Positions 29,660 through 39,933 of a stretch of 47,137 bases of DNA are shown one piece after another. This DNA comes from Marinobacterium sp. Its GTDB lineage: Bacteria; Pseudomonadota; Gammaproteobacteria; Pseudomonadales; Balneatricaceae. How positions within the stretch are numbered: position 1 is the stretch's first letter; every line of letters starts with the position of its first letter. The position numbers were made by a program, and so were the translations under genes. The notes under the pieces were generated by a model. That model was not told the origin of the DNA and did no database searches. It saw only the letters and a program-made list of their open reading frames with translations. Location: contig QKGH01000388.1 of assembly GCA_003250495.1 (NCBI GenBank), positions 1-47,137 on the forward strand. The letters are read 5' to 3'.

Positions 29660-32560
29660 ATGTTGCCCGGTTCCCGATTGACCAAGCGTTTCACCCTGGT
29701 AATCCTCGCCATCATCGTGGCGATCATCGCCGCCTTCTATTTCTATTCGGTGCCGCTGATCAAGAGCAAGGTGTTCGAGATCGAGCGCAACGCCAGCCGC
29801 ATCGCCCTCAACAACGTGTTCGCCCTGGCCGAGAAGATGCAGACCGGTACCCTGGAGTATCGCGAGCAGGTCCTGGAATCGCAGCGCCAGCGCCTGCGTA
29901 CCGTGGTCAACACCACCGCCTTCTTCTACCAGCAGCAGCTGACACTGGCCGCCAGTGCCGGCATGGAGAGCCAGGCCGCGCAGCACCAGGTGCTGGAGCA
30001 GATCCGCCGCTTCAGCTACGGCGATGGCGATTACGTCTGGATCGCCGACGAGCAGGCGCAGTTGATCTCCCACCCCGACAGCGACTACTTCGGACGCTCG
30101 ACCGAGCGCTTCACCGACGAACAGGGCAACCCGATCATTCCGCCGGTGGTGGAGATGGCGATGCGCGACGGCGAGGGGTTCTACCGCTACCGCTGGCACC
30201 GGCTGAACGAAACCCAGCGCATCGAGAAGTTCTCCTACGTCAAATATTTTCCGCAGTGGCATTTCGTCATCGGCTCCGGCGTCTATATCGACGATATCGA
30301 CGCCGAGGTGGAGGCGCGGCGCAAACAGGCGCTGGCCGAGCTGCGCCAGGCGTTTTCCGAGATCAAGGTCGCCGAAACCGGCTACCTGTTCATCTTCGAC
30401 GAGAATGGCCGCATGCTGGTGCACCCGAACCAGAACATCGACGGCTTCGATTTCCGCACCCTGGAGAACCCGGTCACCGGCAACAAGATCAAGGACGACC
30501 TGATCAGCGTCGCCGATACCGGCCAGGAGCTCTACTACAAGTGGGACCGGCCGGACGACCCGGGCGACTATCGCTACGAAAAGGTCTCGCTGGTGCGCTT
30601 CCTGCCCGGCTTCAACTGGTATATCTGCTCGTCGGTCTACCTCGACGAGCTGCAGGCCAGCTCCGGAGTGCTGGTCGATCGCATTCTGGTGATCGCAACC
30701 ATCGCCCTGCTCTGCGCCTCGCTGCTGGCACTGCTGTTCGCCCATCTGGTGACGCGCCCGATCCGCCAGCTGTCGGAGACGGCACAGCGCATCAGCAACG
30801 GCGATTTCAACGCCACCACCGGCATTCGCCGCAACGACGAGATCGGCCTGTTGGCCGGCGCCTTCGACCGCATGGTCGACAACCTGAAGCAGAACATCGT
30901 GCAACTCGACGACAAGGTCAGCCAGCGCACCTCGCAACTGCACGAGCGCAACCTGCAGCTGCAGCAGGTGATGCAGGAGGTGCGCAGCGCGCACCACAGC
31001 CTGGAACTGGCCGAGGAGCTGCAGCGCCTGATCCTCGATACGCTGCCGGCGCAGATCGCCTATATCGACGACCGGCAGCGCTACGTGTTCGTCAACGAGG
31101 GCTACGCCCACGCCTTCAACCGCAGCAAAGCCGAGGTGATCGGACTGACGCTGGAGCAGGTGGTCGGTAGCAAGATGTACGGCGATATCCGCTCCCAGGT
31201 CGAGGGGGCGCTGGAGGGGGTCGCCAGCAGCTTCATCTACACCCTGAACCAGGACGGCGAGGAACATATCACCAAGCGCACGCTGATCCCGTTCAGCCCC
31301 AGCGGCGGCGGCGTGCACGGGTTGATCAACCTGTCCCTGGACGTGACCGCGGAGAAAGAGGCCGAGCAGCGTCTGCGCGATGCCCAGCGCATGCACACGG
31401 TGGGACAACTGGCCGGCGGCCTGGCCCACGACTTCAACAACCTGCTGTCGATCCTGCAGGGCAACCTGATCGCGATGAAAGAAAATCCGGCCACGCCGGC
31501 CGCGCTGATGGTGCATATCGAGCCGGCGATCCGGGCGACCCGGCGCGGCTCCGACATCACCCGCCGTCTGCTCGCCTTCGCCGGACGCCAGCCGCTGTCG
31601 CCATCGCATATCGACCTGCCGGCCCTGATGCACGACTGCATGACCCTGATCGAGGGTTCGCTGCCGAGCAACATCCGCCTCGAAGCGGAGCTGCCGCCCG
31701 ACCTGTGGAGCCCGCTGGCCGACCCGGGGCAGCTCGAGGACGTGCTGGTCAACCTGGCGCTGAACGCCCGCGATGCGATGCCCAGCGGTGGCGAGCTGCG
31801 CTTCTGCGTGCGCAACTGCGAGGTCGATAACCGTCGCGTCATGGATACGCAGGTTGCGCCGGGGCGTTACATCGAGCTGCGGATCGCCGATACTGGTCGC
31901 GGCTTCTCCGCCGAAGCGATGGAGAAGGCGTTCGAACCCTTTTTCACCACCCGCCAGGGCGCCAACTCCTCGGGCCTGGGCTTGAGCATGGTCTACGGTT
32001 TCGTCAAACAGTCGCGGGGCTATATCGCGCTGGCCAACCGTCCCGCCGGGGGCGCGTTGATCACGCTGCTGCTGCCGGCGGGCCCGGTGGCGGTCGCGGC
32101 CGGGGCGGACGCGCCGATGGTCGCGCCGGCGCAACCGGCAGCGGGCGGCCTGGTGCTGTTGGTCGATGACGAGGACGATGTGCGTGCCGTGATCCGCGAC
32201 CAGTTGGTCAAGCTCGGCTATGCGGTGATCGACTGCGCCAGCGCCCAGGAGGCCCTGGCACTGATCGGCACCCTGCCGCCCCTGGCCGCGCTGGTCAGCG
32301 ATATCGTGATGCCCGGCGAGGTCAGCGGCTTCGTGCTGGCGCGCCACCTGCGCCAGGTGCAGCCCGACGCGGCGGTGGTGTTGATCAGCGGGTACGCCCA
32401 GCGGCGCAGCGAGCACCCGTCGGACTGTGCCTCCCTGCCGCTGCTGCCGAAACCCTTCAACCGCGAGGAGCTAGCCGCGGCACTGCACAGCCCGGCGGCC
32501 AAGGCGGCCCTGGTGGCGAGCGAACAATGTGAGAGGAGTGACAGGGAGTTGGAGCCTTGA
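29660..32560 (+). CDS. Hybrid sensor histidine kinase: two tandem Cache (type 2) modules, HAMP, PAS, HisKA, HATPase, C-terminal receiver
   Basis: 966 aa; YGDGDYVWIADEQAQLISHPDSDYFG and ETGYLFIFDENGRMLVHPNQNIDG (Cache), GGLAHDFNNLLSILQGNL (H-box), DTGRGFSAEAMEKAFEPFFTT, LVLLVDDEDDVRAVIRDQL and SDIVMPGEVSG (REC). Confidence 0.9.
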   Translation: MLPGSRLTKRFTLVILAIIVAIIAAFYFYSVPLIKSKVFEIERNASRIALNNVFALAEKMQTGTLEYREQVLESQRQRLRTVVNTTAFFYQQQLTLAASAGMESQAAQHQVLEQIRRFSYGDGDYVWIADEQAQLISHPDSDYFGRSTERFTDEQGNPIIPPVVEMAMRDGEGFYRYRWHRLNETQRIEKFSYVKYFPQWHFVIGSGVYIDDIDAEVEARRKQALAELRQAFSEIKVAETGYLFIFDENGRMLVHPNQNIDGFDFRTLENPVTGNKIKDDLISVADTGQELYYKWDRPDDPGDYRYEKVSLVRFLPGFNWYICSSVYLDELQASSGVLVDRILVIATIALLCASLLALLFAHLVTRPIRQLSETAQRISNGDFNATTGIRRNDEIGLLAGAFDRMVDNLKQNIVQLDDKVSQRTSQLHERNLQLQQVMQEVRSAHHSLELAEELQRLILDTLPAQIAYIDDRQRYVFVNEGYAHAFNRSKAEVIGLTLEQVVGSKMYGDIRSQVEGALEGVASSFIYTLNQDGEEHITKRTLIPFSPSGGGVHGLINLSLDVTAEKEAEQRLRDAQRMHTVGQLAGGLAHDFNNLLSILQGNLIAMKENPATPAALMVHIEPAIRATRRGSDITRRLLAFAGRQPLSPSHIDLPALMHDCMTLIEGSLPSNIRLEAELPPDLWSPLADPGQLEDVLVNLALNARDAMPSGGELRFCVRNCEVDNRRVMDTQVAPGRYIELRIADTGRGFSAEAMEKAFEPFFTTRQGANSSGLGLSMVYGFVKQSRGYIALANRPAGGALITLLLPAGPVAVAAGADAPMVAPAQPAAGGLVLLVDDEDDVRAVIRDQLVKLGYAVIDCASAQEALALIGTLPPLAALVSDIVMPGEVSGFVLARHLRQVQPDAAVVLISGYAQRRSEHPSDCASLPLLPKPFNREELAAALHSPAAKAALVASEQCERSDRELEP

Positions 32561-33279
32561 GCAAAAAGCTTATCTATATCATCGACGACGAAGCGGATAT
32601 CTGCGACCTGATCGCGCTGGAGCTAAACCGCCACGGCTACGAGACCCGCAGCTTCCAGACCGGCGCCCAGGCGATCTACGCATTGAACCGGCGTAAACCG
32701 GACCTCTGCGTCATCGACCTGGGCTTGCCGGATATGGACGGTATCGGCCTGGTCCGCCAGCTGTGCGATACCCAGGGGCTCGGCGTCATCATCATCTCCG
32801 GCCGCAGCAGCACCAGCGATCGCGTACTGGGCCTCGAGTTCGGTGCCGACGATTATCTGAGCAAGCCGTTCGAACCGCGCGAACTGGTGGCCCGGGTCAA
32901 CAGCCTGCTGCGCCGCCTGGACCAGATCGACAGCGCCTCCCGCACCGCCGGCGCTCTGCGTTGCGCCCGCTTCGCCGGCTGGGAGTTCAACCAGAGCACG
33001 CTGACCCTGACCCGCCAGGAGAGCGGCGACGAGCAGGTGCTGTCGGCTTCGGAGGCGGCACTGCTGACCCTGCTGCTAAAGGCGCCACGGCAGATACTGT
33101 CGCGGGATCAACTGCTGCAGGGGCATGCCGACCCGTTCGACCGCAGTATCGATGTCAGGATGTCGCGGATCCGCAAAAAGATCGAACAGGACCCGCGCAA
33201 CCCCACCATCATCAAGACCGTATATGGCGCCGGTTATGTCCTGACCGCCGCAGTGGAGTGGCTGGCCGGCGGCCAGTGA
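32557..33279 (+). CDS. OmpR-family response regulator
   Basis: 240 aa; IYIIDDEADICDLIALEL, VIDLGLPDMDG and C-terminal wHTH (IDVRMSRIRKKIEQDPRNPTIIKTVYGAGYVL). TTG start overlaps the kinase stop codon (TTGA). Confidence 0.93.
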   Translation: MSKKLIYIIDDEADICDLIALELNRHGYETRSFQTGAQAIYALNRRKPDLCVIDLGLPDMDGIGLVRQLCDTQGLGVIIISGRSSTSDRVLGLEFGADDYLSKPFEPRELVARVNSLLRRLDQIDSASRTAGALRCARFAGWEFNQSTLTLTRQESGDEQVLSASEAALLTLLLKAPRQILSRDQLLQGHADPFDRSIDVRMSRIRKKIEQDPRNPTIIKTVYGAGYVLTAAVEWLAGGQ

Positions 33280-33284
33280 GGCCG

Positions 33285-35180
33285 TTACAGCGGCTGGATC
33301 AGGCGCAGGAACTCCTGCGGCTCGACCACGCCGACCATCGTCATCGTCGGTTGCAGCTGGCCGCTGCGGTCGTAGAAGAACAGCGCCGGCGGCCCGAACA
33401 CCTGATAGCGCTGGTTCAACGCCTTGACCTCGGCATCGTTACTGGTGACATCGACCTTGATCAGGCGAAAGCTCGACAGACGGCTCTCGACCCCGGCGTC
33501 GGCAAAGGTGGTGTACTCCAGCTCCACGCAGGAGACGCACCAGTCGGCGTAGAAATCCAGCATCACCGGCTGCCCGGCCGCCGCGGCCGCCGCCAGCAGC
33601 GGCTCCAGCTCGGCCCGGGTCCGTACCACCTCAAACGGCAGCCGGCTCTGGCTCTGCGCCTGCGCAGCGCCAGACGCCCCGCCGATCACCCCCTGCAACG
33701 GATAGATCAGGCTGCGGCCGCCGCCGAGCAGGCCGATCAGCAGCGCCACGCCGTACACCAGCAGGATCAGCCCCAGCCCCTTCCATAACCGCTGCCAGCC
33801 GCTGCTCGATTCGGCCAGCCGGTCCAGCGCGTTCAGATAGACCGCGCTGACGATCAGGATCACACCGACCAGCCCCATGGTGACCGTCGTCGGCACGATA
33901 CGGTCGAGCATCCACACCGCCATCAGCAGCAGGAGCACGCCGAAGGCGGCTTTCACCCCCTCCATCCAGGCCCCGGCATGGGGCAGCAGGCGACCGGCGG
34001 AGGCACCGACCAGCAGCAGCGGCACGCCCATCCCCAGCGACAGTACGAACAGCGCCAGGCCGCCCAGCAGCGGGTCGCCGCTCTGGCCGATATAGATCAA
34101 CGCACCGGCCAGCGGTGCCGCCATGCAGGGCCCCACGATCAGTGCCGACAGTATGCCCATTACCGCCACGCCCCACAGCGAGCCGCCCTTCTGCTGCTGG
34201 CTGACGCTGCTGACCCGGCTCTGGATCCAGGAGGGTACCTGCAGCTCGTAGAAACCGAACATCGACAACGCCAGCACCACGAACAGGCCGGCGAACAGCG
34301 AGATCACCCAGGGGTTCTGCAGTGCCACCTGCACATTGGCGCCGAACAGCCCGACCACCACCCCGGCCAGGGCATAGGTCAGCGCCATCGCCAGCACGTA
34401 GACCAGCGACAGCAGGAACGCCCGCGCCGTGGTCATGCGCCGGCCATGACCGACGATGATTCCCGACAGGATCGGGATCATCGGAAACACGCAGGGGGTC
34501 AGTGACAGCGCCAGACCGGCGACAAAGAACGCGGCCAGCACCACCAGCGCGGAGCTGCCGGCCAGCAGGCGTGCGAAGCGGTCCTGCTCGCTGAGCGCCG
34601 CTGCGGGAACGGCAACGCCGTCCGCGGACGGCGGCTCGGCCTGCGCGGTGCTGGCCGTTTGCGGCCAGGCCAGCGGCGCGGCCGGGACCAGATCGAACAG
34701 CTCCAGCTGTTGGGTCTGTGGCGGATAGCAGATCCCCCCCTCCCAACAGCCCTGGTAACTGACCTCCAGCGTGCCGCTGCTGGCAGCCCCGCTACGGCCG
34801 ATCAGCAACTGCACCCGGGCTTCGTTGTGGTACACCTGTACCGCGCCGAACAGCGGATCCTGCTTTAGCTCCGATTCGCCGCGGCGCTGATCGACCAGGC
34901 TCACCCCGGGGCCCGGCTGCACACTGATCTTGTCGCGATACAGGTAGTAGTCGGGCGGCATCTCCCATACCAGGTCGATCCGTCCCGGCCCCACCTGCTC
35001 CTGGCGCAGTTGATACGCCTGTTCGACCGGGAGCGGATTGCCGGCGCTGGCGGCGGGCACGTCGAATAGCCCGGCCCGCGCCGGCAAGGCCAGCAGTACC
35101 GACAGCGCGACGAATGACAGTAGCGACAGCAGCAGGGCTGTCGTGGAGGACCAGTTGAGCTTTGGAGTTGAGCCGTACAA
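33285..35180 (-). CDS. dsbD: Thiol:disulfide interchange protein DsbD
   Basis: 631 aa; N-terminal CYPP domain (CWEGGICYPPQTQQLELF), central TM domain (LTPCVFPMIPILSGIIVG; LIVGPCMAAPLAGALIYIG), C-terminal thioredoxin motif FYADWCVSCVELE. Confidence 0.95.
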   Translation of the reverse strand: MYGSTPKLNWSSTTALLLSLLSFVALSVLLALPARAGLFDVPAASAGNPLPVEQAYQLRQEQVGPGRIDLVWEMPPDYYLYRDKISVQPGPGVSLVDQRRGESELKQDPLFGAVQVYHNEARVQLLIGRSGAASSGTLEVSYQGCWEGGICYPPQTQQLELFDLVPAAPLAWPQTASTAQAEPPSADGVAVPAAALSEQDRFARLLAGSSALVVLAAFFVAGLALSLTPCVFPMIPILSGIIVGHGRRMTTARAFLLSLVYVLAMALTYALAGVVVGLFGANVQVALQNPWVISLFAGLFVVLALSMFGFYELQVPSWIQSRVSSVSQQQKGGSLWGVAVMGILSALIVGPCMAAPLAGALIYIGQSGDPLLGGLALFVLSLGMGVPLLLVGASAGRLLPHAGAWMEGVKAAFGVLLLLMAVWMLDRIVPTTVTMGLVGVILIVSAVYLNALDRLAESSSGWQRLWKGLGLILLVYGVALLIGLLGGGRSLIYPLQGVIGGASGAAQAQSQSRLPFEVVRTRAELEPLLAAAAAAGQPVMLDFYADWCVSCVELEYTTFADAGVESRLSSFRLIKVDVTSNDAEVKALNQRYQVFGPPALFFYDRSGQLQPTMTMVGVVEPQEFLRLIQPL

Positions 35181-35411
35181 ACCGCTATTCCTTCTAACCG
35201 CTTTTCAGATCTCGCAAGACACTCCGACCCGCGCCGGCCCCAAGGGTTCAGCGCGGTGTGCGCCGCCAGTGTACCATCGCCGCCCCTGCGTCCGAACAGG
35301 GAAGCGGCAGATGCCACCAAGCGCCACTTATAACCCCTGCCTCAATGTGGTACAAAGTGGCCCTTGGCGTATGTACCGCGCCACCGTATTCAGCCGTCAG
35401 GACACTGGAAG

Positions 35412-36479
<1,068 letters not shown>

Positions 36480-36658
36480 TCCCCCGCGTTCCCCCTGCGA
36501 CTCGTCGAGTTGCAGGGGCTCCTGCCGAGCCCCCTTCCCTAGTTGAACCGCTTTACATCATCCCATCCCGGCCACACCCGCTAGACTCCGGGCACCGCCA
36601 CGATCAGGCCCGCTCATATAGTTGAGATAAATTCATCTAATTCGCAATTAAGCATCAT

Positions 36659-36687
36659 TTGTCGCCCGCACGCTTAAACTTTAGTAT
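36659..36687 (+). promoter_or_regulatory. Putative sigma70 promoter TTGTCG-N17-TAGTAT
   Basis: -35-like TTGTCG (36659-36664), 17-bp spacer, -10-like TAGTAT (36682-36687), upstream of a strong terminator with no CDS between. Confidence 0.4.
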
Positions 36688-36693
36688 GAACTT

Positions 36694-36834
36694 CATCGGA
36701 GGGGAGTTGTTACGCATCCTGTCGTCGTTGTTGGGGTAATAGGGACATAGGTTTTCGCGTATTTCCTTCCGCTTTTGCTTTTCCTTGCGTTATCTCTAGT
36801 TAGACTCGCCGCAACCTTGTTGCGGCTTTTTTTT
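36694..36834 (+). ncRNA. Candidate intergenic small RNA (about 140 nt)
   Basis: Promoter-like elements at 36659-36687 and intrinsic terminator at 36808-36834 bracket a non-coding stretch; 5' end approximate. Confidence 0.3.
36808..36834 (+). terminator. Intrinsic terminator GCCGCAAC-CTT-GTTGCGGC-T8
   Basis: Perfect 8-bp GC-rich stem followed by eight T on the plus strand. Confidence 0.9.
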
Positions 36835-36869
36835 GCCTGTTTTCCGGGGCCTGCGACGCCAAAGCCCGC

Positions 36870-38318
36870 TCAGCGCCGCGCCGACAGTTTCATCTCCGTC
36901 TTACGCTGATACATCTGCGCATCGGCCAGCATGATCAGTCGCTCCACGCTATCGGCATCCTGCGGGTAGATCGCGTAGCCCACGGCGGCGCTGAGCCTGA
37001 ACCCCTGCTGGTGGTAGTTGAACCCTTCCGCCAGCGACCCTTCTATCTTATCCGCCACCAGCAGCGCCGCGGCCGGGGACTCCACCGCCGGCTGCAACAC
37101 CATGAACTCATCGCCGCCGGTACGCGCCACGGTATCGGAGTTGCGCACCAGGGCCTGCAGGCGCCGGCCGACCTCGCGCAATACCGCATCGCCGGCCGGG
37201 TGGCCGTGCTGATCGTTGATCGGCTTGAAGTCGTTCAGATCGACGAAATAGAGCGCGAAACTCAACCCGGTACGCTCGTGCAACGCCGCCAATTGGGTGA
37301 TGCGCTCCATCAACAGGCGCCGGTTCGGTAGCCCGGTCAGGCTATCGTGCATCGCCTCGCCGCGGCTGCAGTAGTAGAGGCGCTCCAGGATCAGCAGCAG
37401 TACGACGATGATGAACAAGAACGAGTAGCCAGCCCCACGCGGTAGATTACGCGCCAGCCAGCCGGGACGGGCGCTGTCATGGATCTGGGCGGCCAGCAGC
37501 CAGGACCCCTGAGGAAACACCACCTCCAGCTGCGCCAGCGGCTGTTTAAACAGCGCCTCACGCCCGAAGATCAGGGCCCCGGCGGCGCCCTTGCCGTCCA
37601 CGCCCCGCAGCGCGACCTCGTACTGGCCAATGTTGTCGGCGACGCCGGCCGCGGCGAACAGCGCGTCGGCATCGATCACCACCGACGCCATCCCCCAGTA
37701 GCTGCCATCGCCCCGCCCCTTCGCACGCCGATAGATCGGTGCGCGAACGATCAGCCCCTGCCCGCCCTGGACCAGTTCCAGCGGTCCGGCCAACACCATC
37801 TTCCTGGTCTGTATCGCTTCCTGCACCGCCGGCCACTGGCGCGGATTCTCTTCGTACCTGAGCCCGATCGCCCCCTCGTTACCCTGCAGGGGGTAAACGA
37901 ACAGCAGCCGGTTTCCCGGCGCCAGACCGATGTTGTGGATGTAACGGGTGGTGCGCATCAGCTCCGCTGCCAGTTCTACCCAATCCTCAGGCCCGCTTTC
38001 CGGGCGCAGCGTGACGTAGGAGATCAGGCCGCTACTGCGGTAGAGAATGGTGTTGATCTCGTTGGCCAGTGCCGAACGCAGCTGCGACAGCATGGCCAGG
38101 GCTTCCGACTGACTAGCCTGGCGGGAACGTTCGGCGAACAGGGCCTGGACATATTCGGTCGCGATTGCGCCCGCCAGTACGACGATGAGGATGGCAATAT
38201 GTGCCCACAGGCGGTGACGTTCGGCCGACTCGGTTACCTTGGCGATGGAGATCAGCTCCCGAGGCCCCCGGCCTCCTCTCTGCTTACATCGCGCGCCGTC
38301 GATACTCGCGCTCTTCAA
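36870..38318 (-). CDS. CHASE-domain diguanylate cyclase (GGDEF)
   Basis: 482 aa; N-terminal TM, CHASE-like periplasmic domain, TM, GGDEF (DSLTGLPNRRLLMERI ... VARTGGDEFMVL). Confidence 0.9.
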   Translation of the reverse strand: MKSASIDGARCKQRGGRGPRELISIAKVTESAERHRLWAHIAILIVVLAGAIATEYVQALFAERSRQASQSEALAMLSQLRSALANEINTILYRSSGLISYVTLRPESGPEDWVELAAELMRTTRYIHNIGLAPGNRLLFVYPLQGNEGAIGLRYEENPRQWPAVQEAIQTRKMVLAGPLELVQGGQGLIVRAPIYRRAKGRGDGSYWGMASVVIDADALFAAAGVADNIGQYEVALRGVDGKGAAGALIFGREALFKQPLAQLEVVFPQGSWLLAAQIHDSARPGWLARNLPRGAGYSFLFIIVVLLLILERLYYCSRGEAMHDSLTGLPNRRLLMERITQLAALHERTGLSFALYFVDLNDFKPINDQHGHPAGDAVLREVGRRLQALVRNSDTVARTGGDEFMVLQPAVESPAAALLVADKIEGSLAEGFNYHQQGFRLSAAVGYAIYPQDADSVERLIMLADAQMYQRKTEMKLSARR

Positions 38319-38354
38319 CGAAAACTATCGGTGCAGCCACCGTTTCGGTCAACC

Positions 38355-38381
38355 AAAAATGCCCGCTGACGCGGGCATTTT
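38355..38381 (-). terminator. Intrinsic terminator AAAATGCCCGC-TGAC-GCGGGCATTTT (near-symmetrical), downstream of prpF
   Basis: 11-bp inverted repeat with A/T tails in the gap between prpF stop and the GGDEF start. Confidence 0.75.
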
Positions 38382-38433
38382 GTAGCGTAGCGCCGACAAC
38401 CACGACACAGTCGCTGACGGCGATGCGCTGGGG

Positions 38434-38481
38434 GCGCTTAAGTTGGGAAGCGCTTAAGTTAGGAGGCGCTTAAGTCAGAAG
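38434..38481. repeat. Three 16-bp tandem repeats (GCGCTTAAGTTGGGAA / GCGCTTAAGTTAGGAG / GCGCTTAAGTCAGAAG) overlapping the prpF stop codon
   Basis: Read directly; core GCGCTTAAGT identical in all three units. Confidence 0.9.
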
Positions 38482-39653
38482 GTATCGCCGGGGATACGCA
38501 CCCAGCCTTCCATCAGCACCCGTGCGCTGCGGCTCATTACCGCCTTGGTCGCGGTCCATTCGCCATCGACCTCCTGCGCCGCGGCACCGACCCGCAGGCT
38601 ACCGGAGGGGTGACCGAACACCACCGCGTCGCGCTCACCGCCGCCGGCGGCCAGGTTAACCAGCGTGCCGGGAACCGCCGCCGCCGTGGCGATCGCCACT
38701 GAAGCGGTGCCCATCATCGCGTGGTGCAGTTTGCCCATGGAGAGCGCGCGCACGCAGATGTCGATATCGCCCGCCGCGATCTGCTTGCCGCTGGAGGCGA
38801 CATAGTCGGTGGCCGGGGCCACGAAGGCAATCTTCGGCGTGTGCTGACGCGCGGCCGCTTCGGCGATGTCGGCGATCAGCCCCATCTTCACCGCACCGTA
38901 GGCACGCATGGTTTCGAACCGCTGCAGCGCCTCGGCATTGCCGTTGATATCCTTCTGCAGCTCGGTACCGGTGTAACCGATATCGGCGGCGTTGAGGAAG
39001 ATGGTCGGGATGCCGGCGTTGATCATGGTCGCCTTGAAGGTACCGATGCCCGGCACTTCGAGGTCGTCGACCAGGTTACCGGTGGGGAACATGGAACCTT
39101 CGCCGTCGGCCGGGTCCATGAATTCGATCACCACTTCCGCCGCCGGGAAGGTGACGCCGTCGAGTTCGAAATCGCCGGTCTCCTGCACCTGACCGTTGGT
39201 GATCGGCACATGGGCGATGATGGTTTTCTGGATGTTCTTCTGCCAGATGCGCACGACGCAGACGCCGTTGTTCGGGATCCGCTCGGCGGCGACGAAACCG
39301 GAGGCGATGGCGAAAGCCCCCACCGCGGCGGTCAGGTTACCGCAGTTGCCGGACCAGTCGACGAACGCCTTGTCGATGGCGACCTGGCCGAACAGGTAAT
39401 CCACGTCATGGTCCGGTTGGCTGCTCTTGTCCAGGATCACGGTCTTGGAGGTGGACGAGGTCGCACCGCCCATGCCGTCGATCTGCTGGCCGTAGGGATC
39501 GGGGCTGCCGATCACCCGCAGCAGGATCTTGTCGCGCGCGGCACCGGGCTCCTGCGCCGCTTCCGGCAGGTCCTGGCGACGGAAAAACACACCCTTGCTG
39601 GTACCGCCACGGATATAGGTGGCGGGGATTTTGATCTGGGGAACACTGGACAT
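38475..39653 (-). CDS. prpF: 2-methylaconitate cis-trans isomerase PrpF
   Basis: PATYIRGGTSKGVFFRRQDLPEAA, DGMGGATSSTSKTVIL, SGNCGNLTAAVGAFAI; adjacent to acnD. Confidence 0.95.
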   Translation of the reverse strand: MSSVPQIKIPATYIRGGTSKGVFFRRQDLPEAAQEPGAARDKILLRVIGSPDPYGQQIDGMGGATSSTSKTVILDKSSQPDHDVDYLFGQVAIDKAFVDWSGNCGNLTAAVGAFAIASGFVAAERIPNNGVCVVRIWQKNIQKTIIAHVPITNGQVQETGDFELDGVTFPAAEVVIEFMDPADGEGSMFPTGNLVDDLEVPGIGTFKATMINAGIPTIFLNAADIGYTGTELQKDINGNAEALQRFETMRAYGAVKMGLIADIAEAAARQHTPKIAFVAPATDYVASSGKQIAAGDIDICVRALSMGKLHHAMMGTASVAIATAAAVPGTLVNLAAGGGERDAVVFGHPSGSLRVGAAAQEVDGEWTATKAVMSRSARVLMEGWVRIPGDTF

Positions 39654-39933
39654 ATAGATGCTCCAAATAAGTCGGTTGCCGGTGCTAACTCTTGCATGCG
39701 GCAAGAGATGCAGACGTGATGGGGTGGTGACTGCAGCGGACCGTCTGTCGCGGGTCGCCAGATTGCTCCTGCAATGACGACATTTCCATCATCCCTGACG
39801 GCCAGGGCGACAGCGAGCCCCAGGGAGGGGTTTACGGCGTGTCCGCTGTGGTAACACCCAGCACAGGCCAGCTATAAGGTACGGAAATGCCCAGGCCATC
39901 AGCGATGACCCGGGCTGTTTTCTACCGCAGCTA

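Noticed and set aside
29507-32416. 969-aa minus-strand ORF opposite the sensor kinase
   Set aside because: Shadow ORF; the plus strand encodes a full multi-domain kinase.
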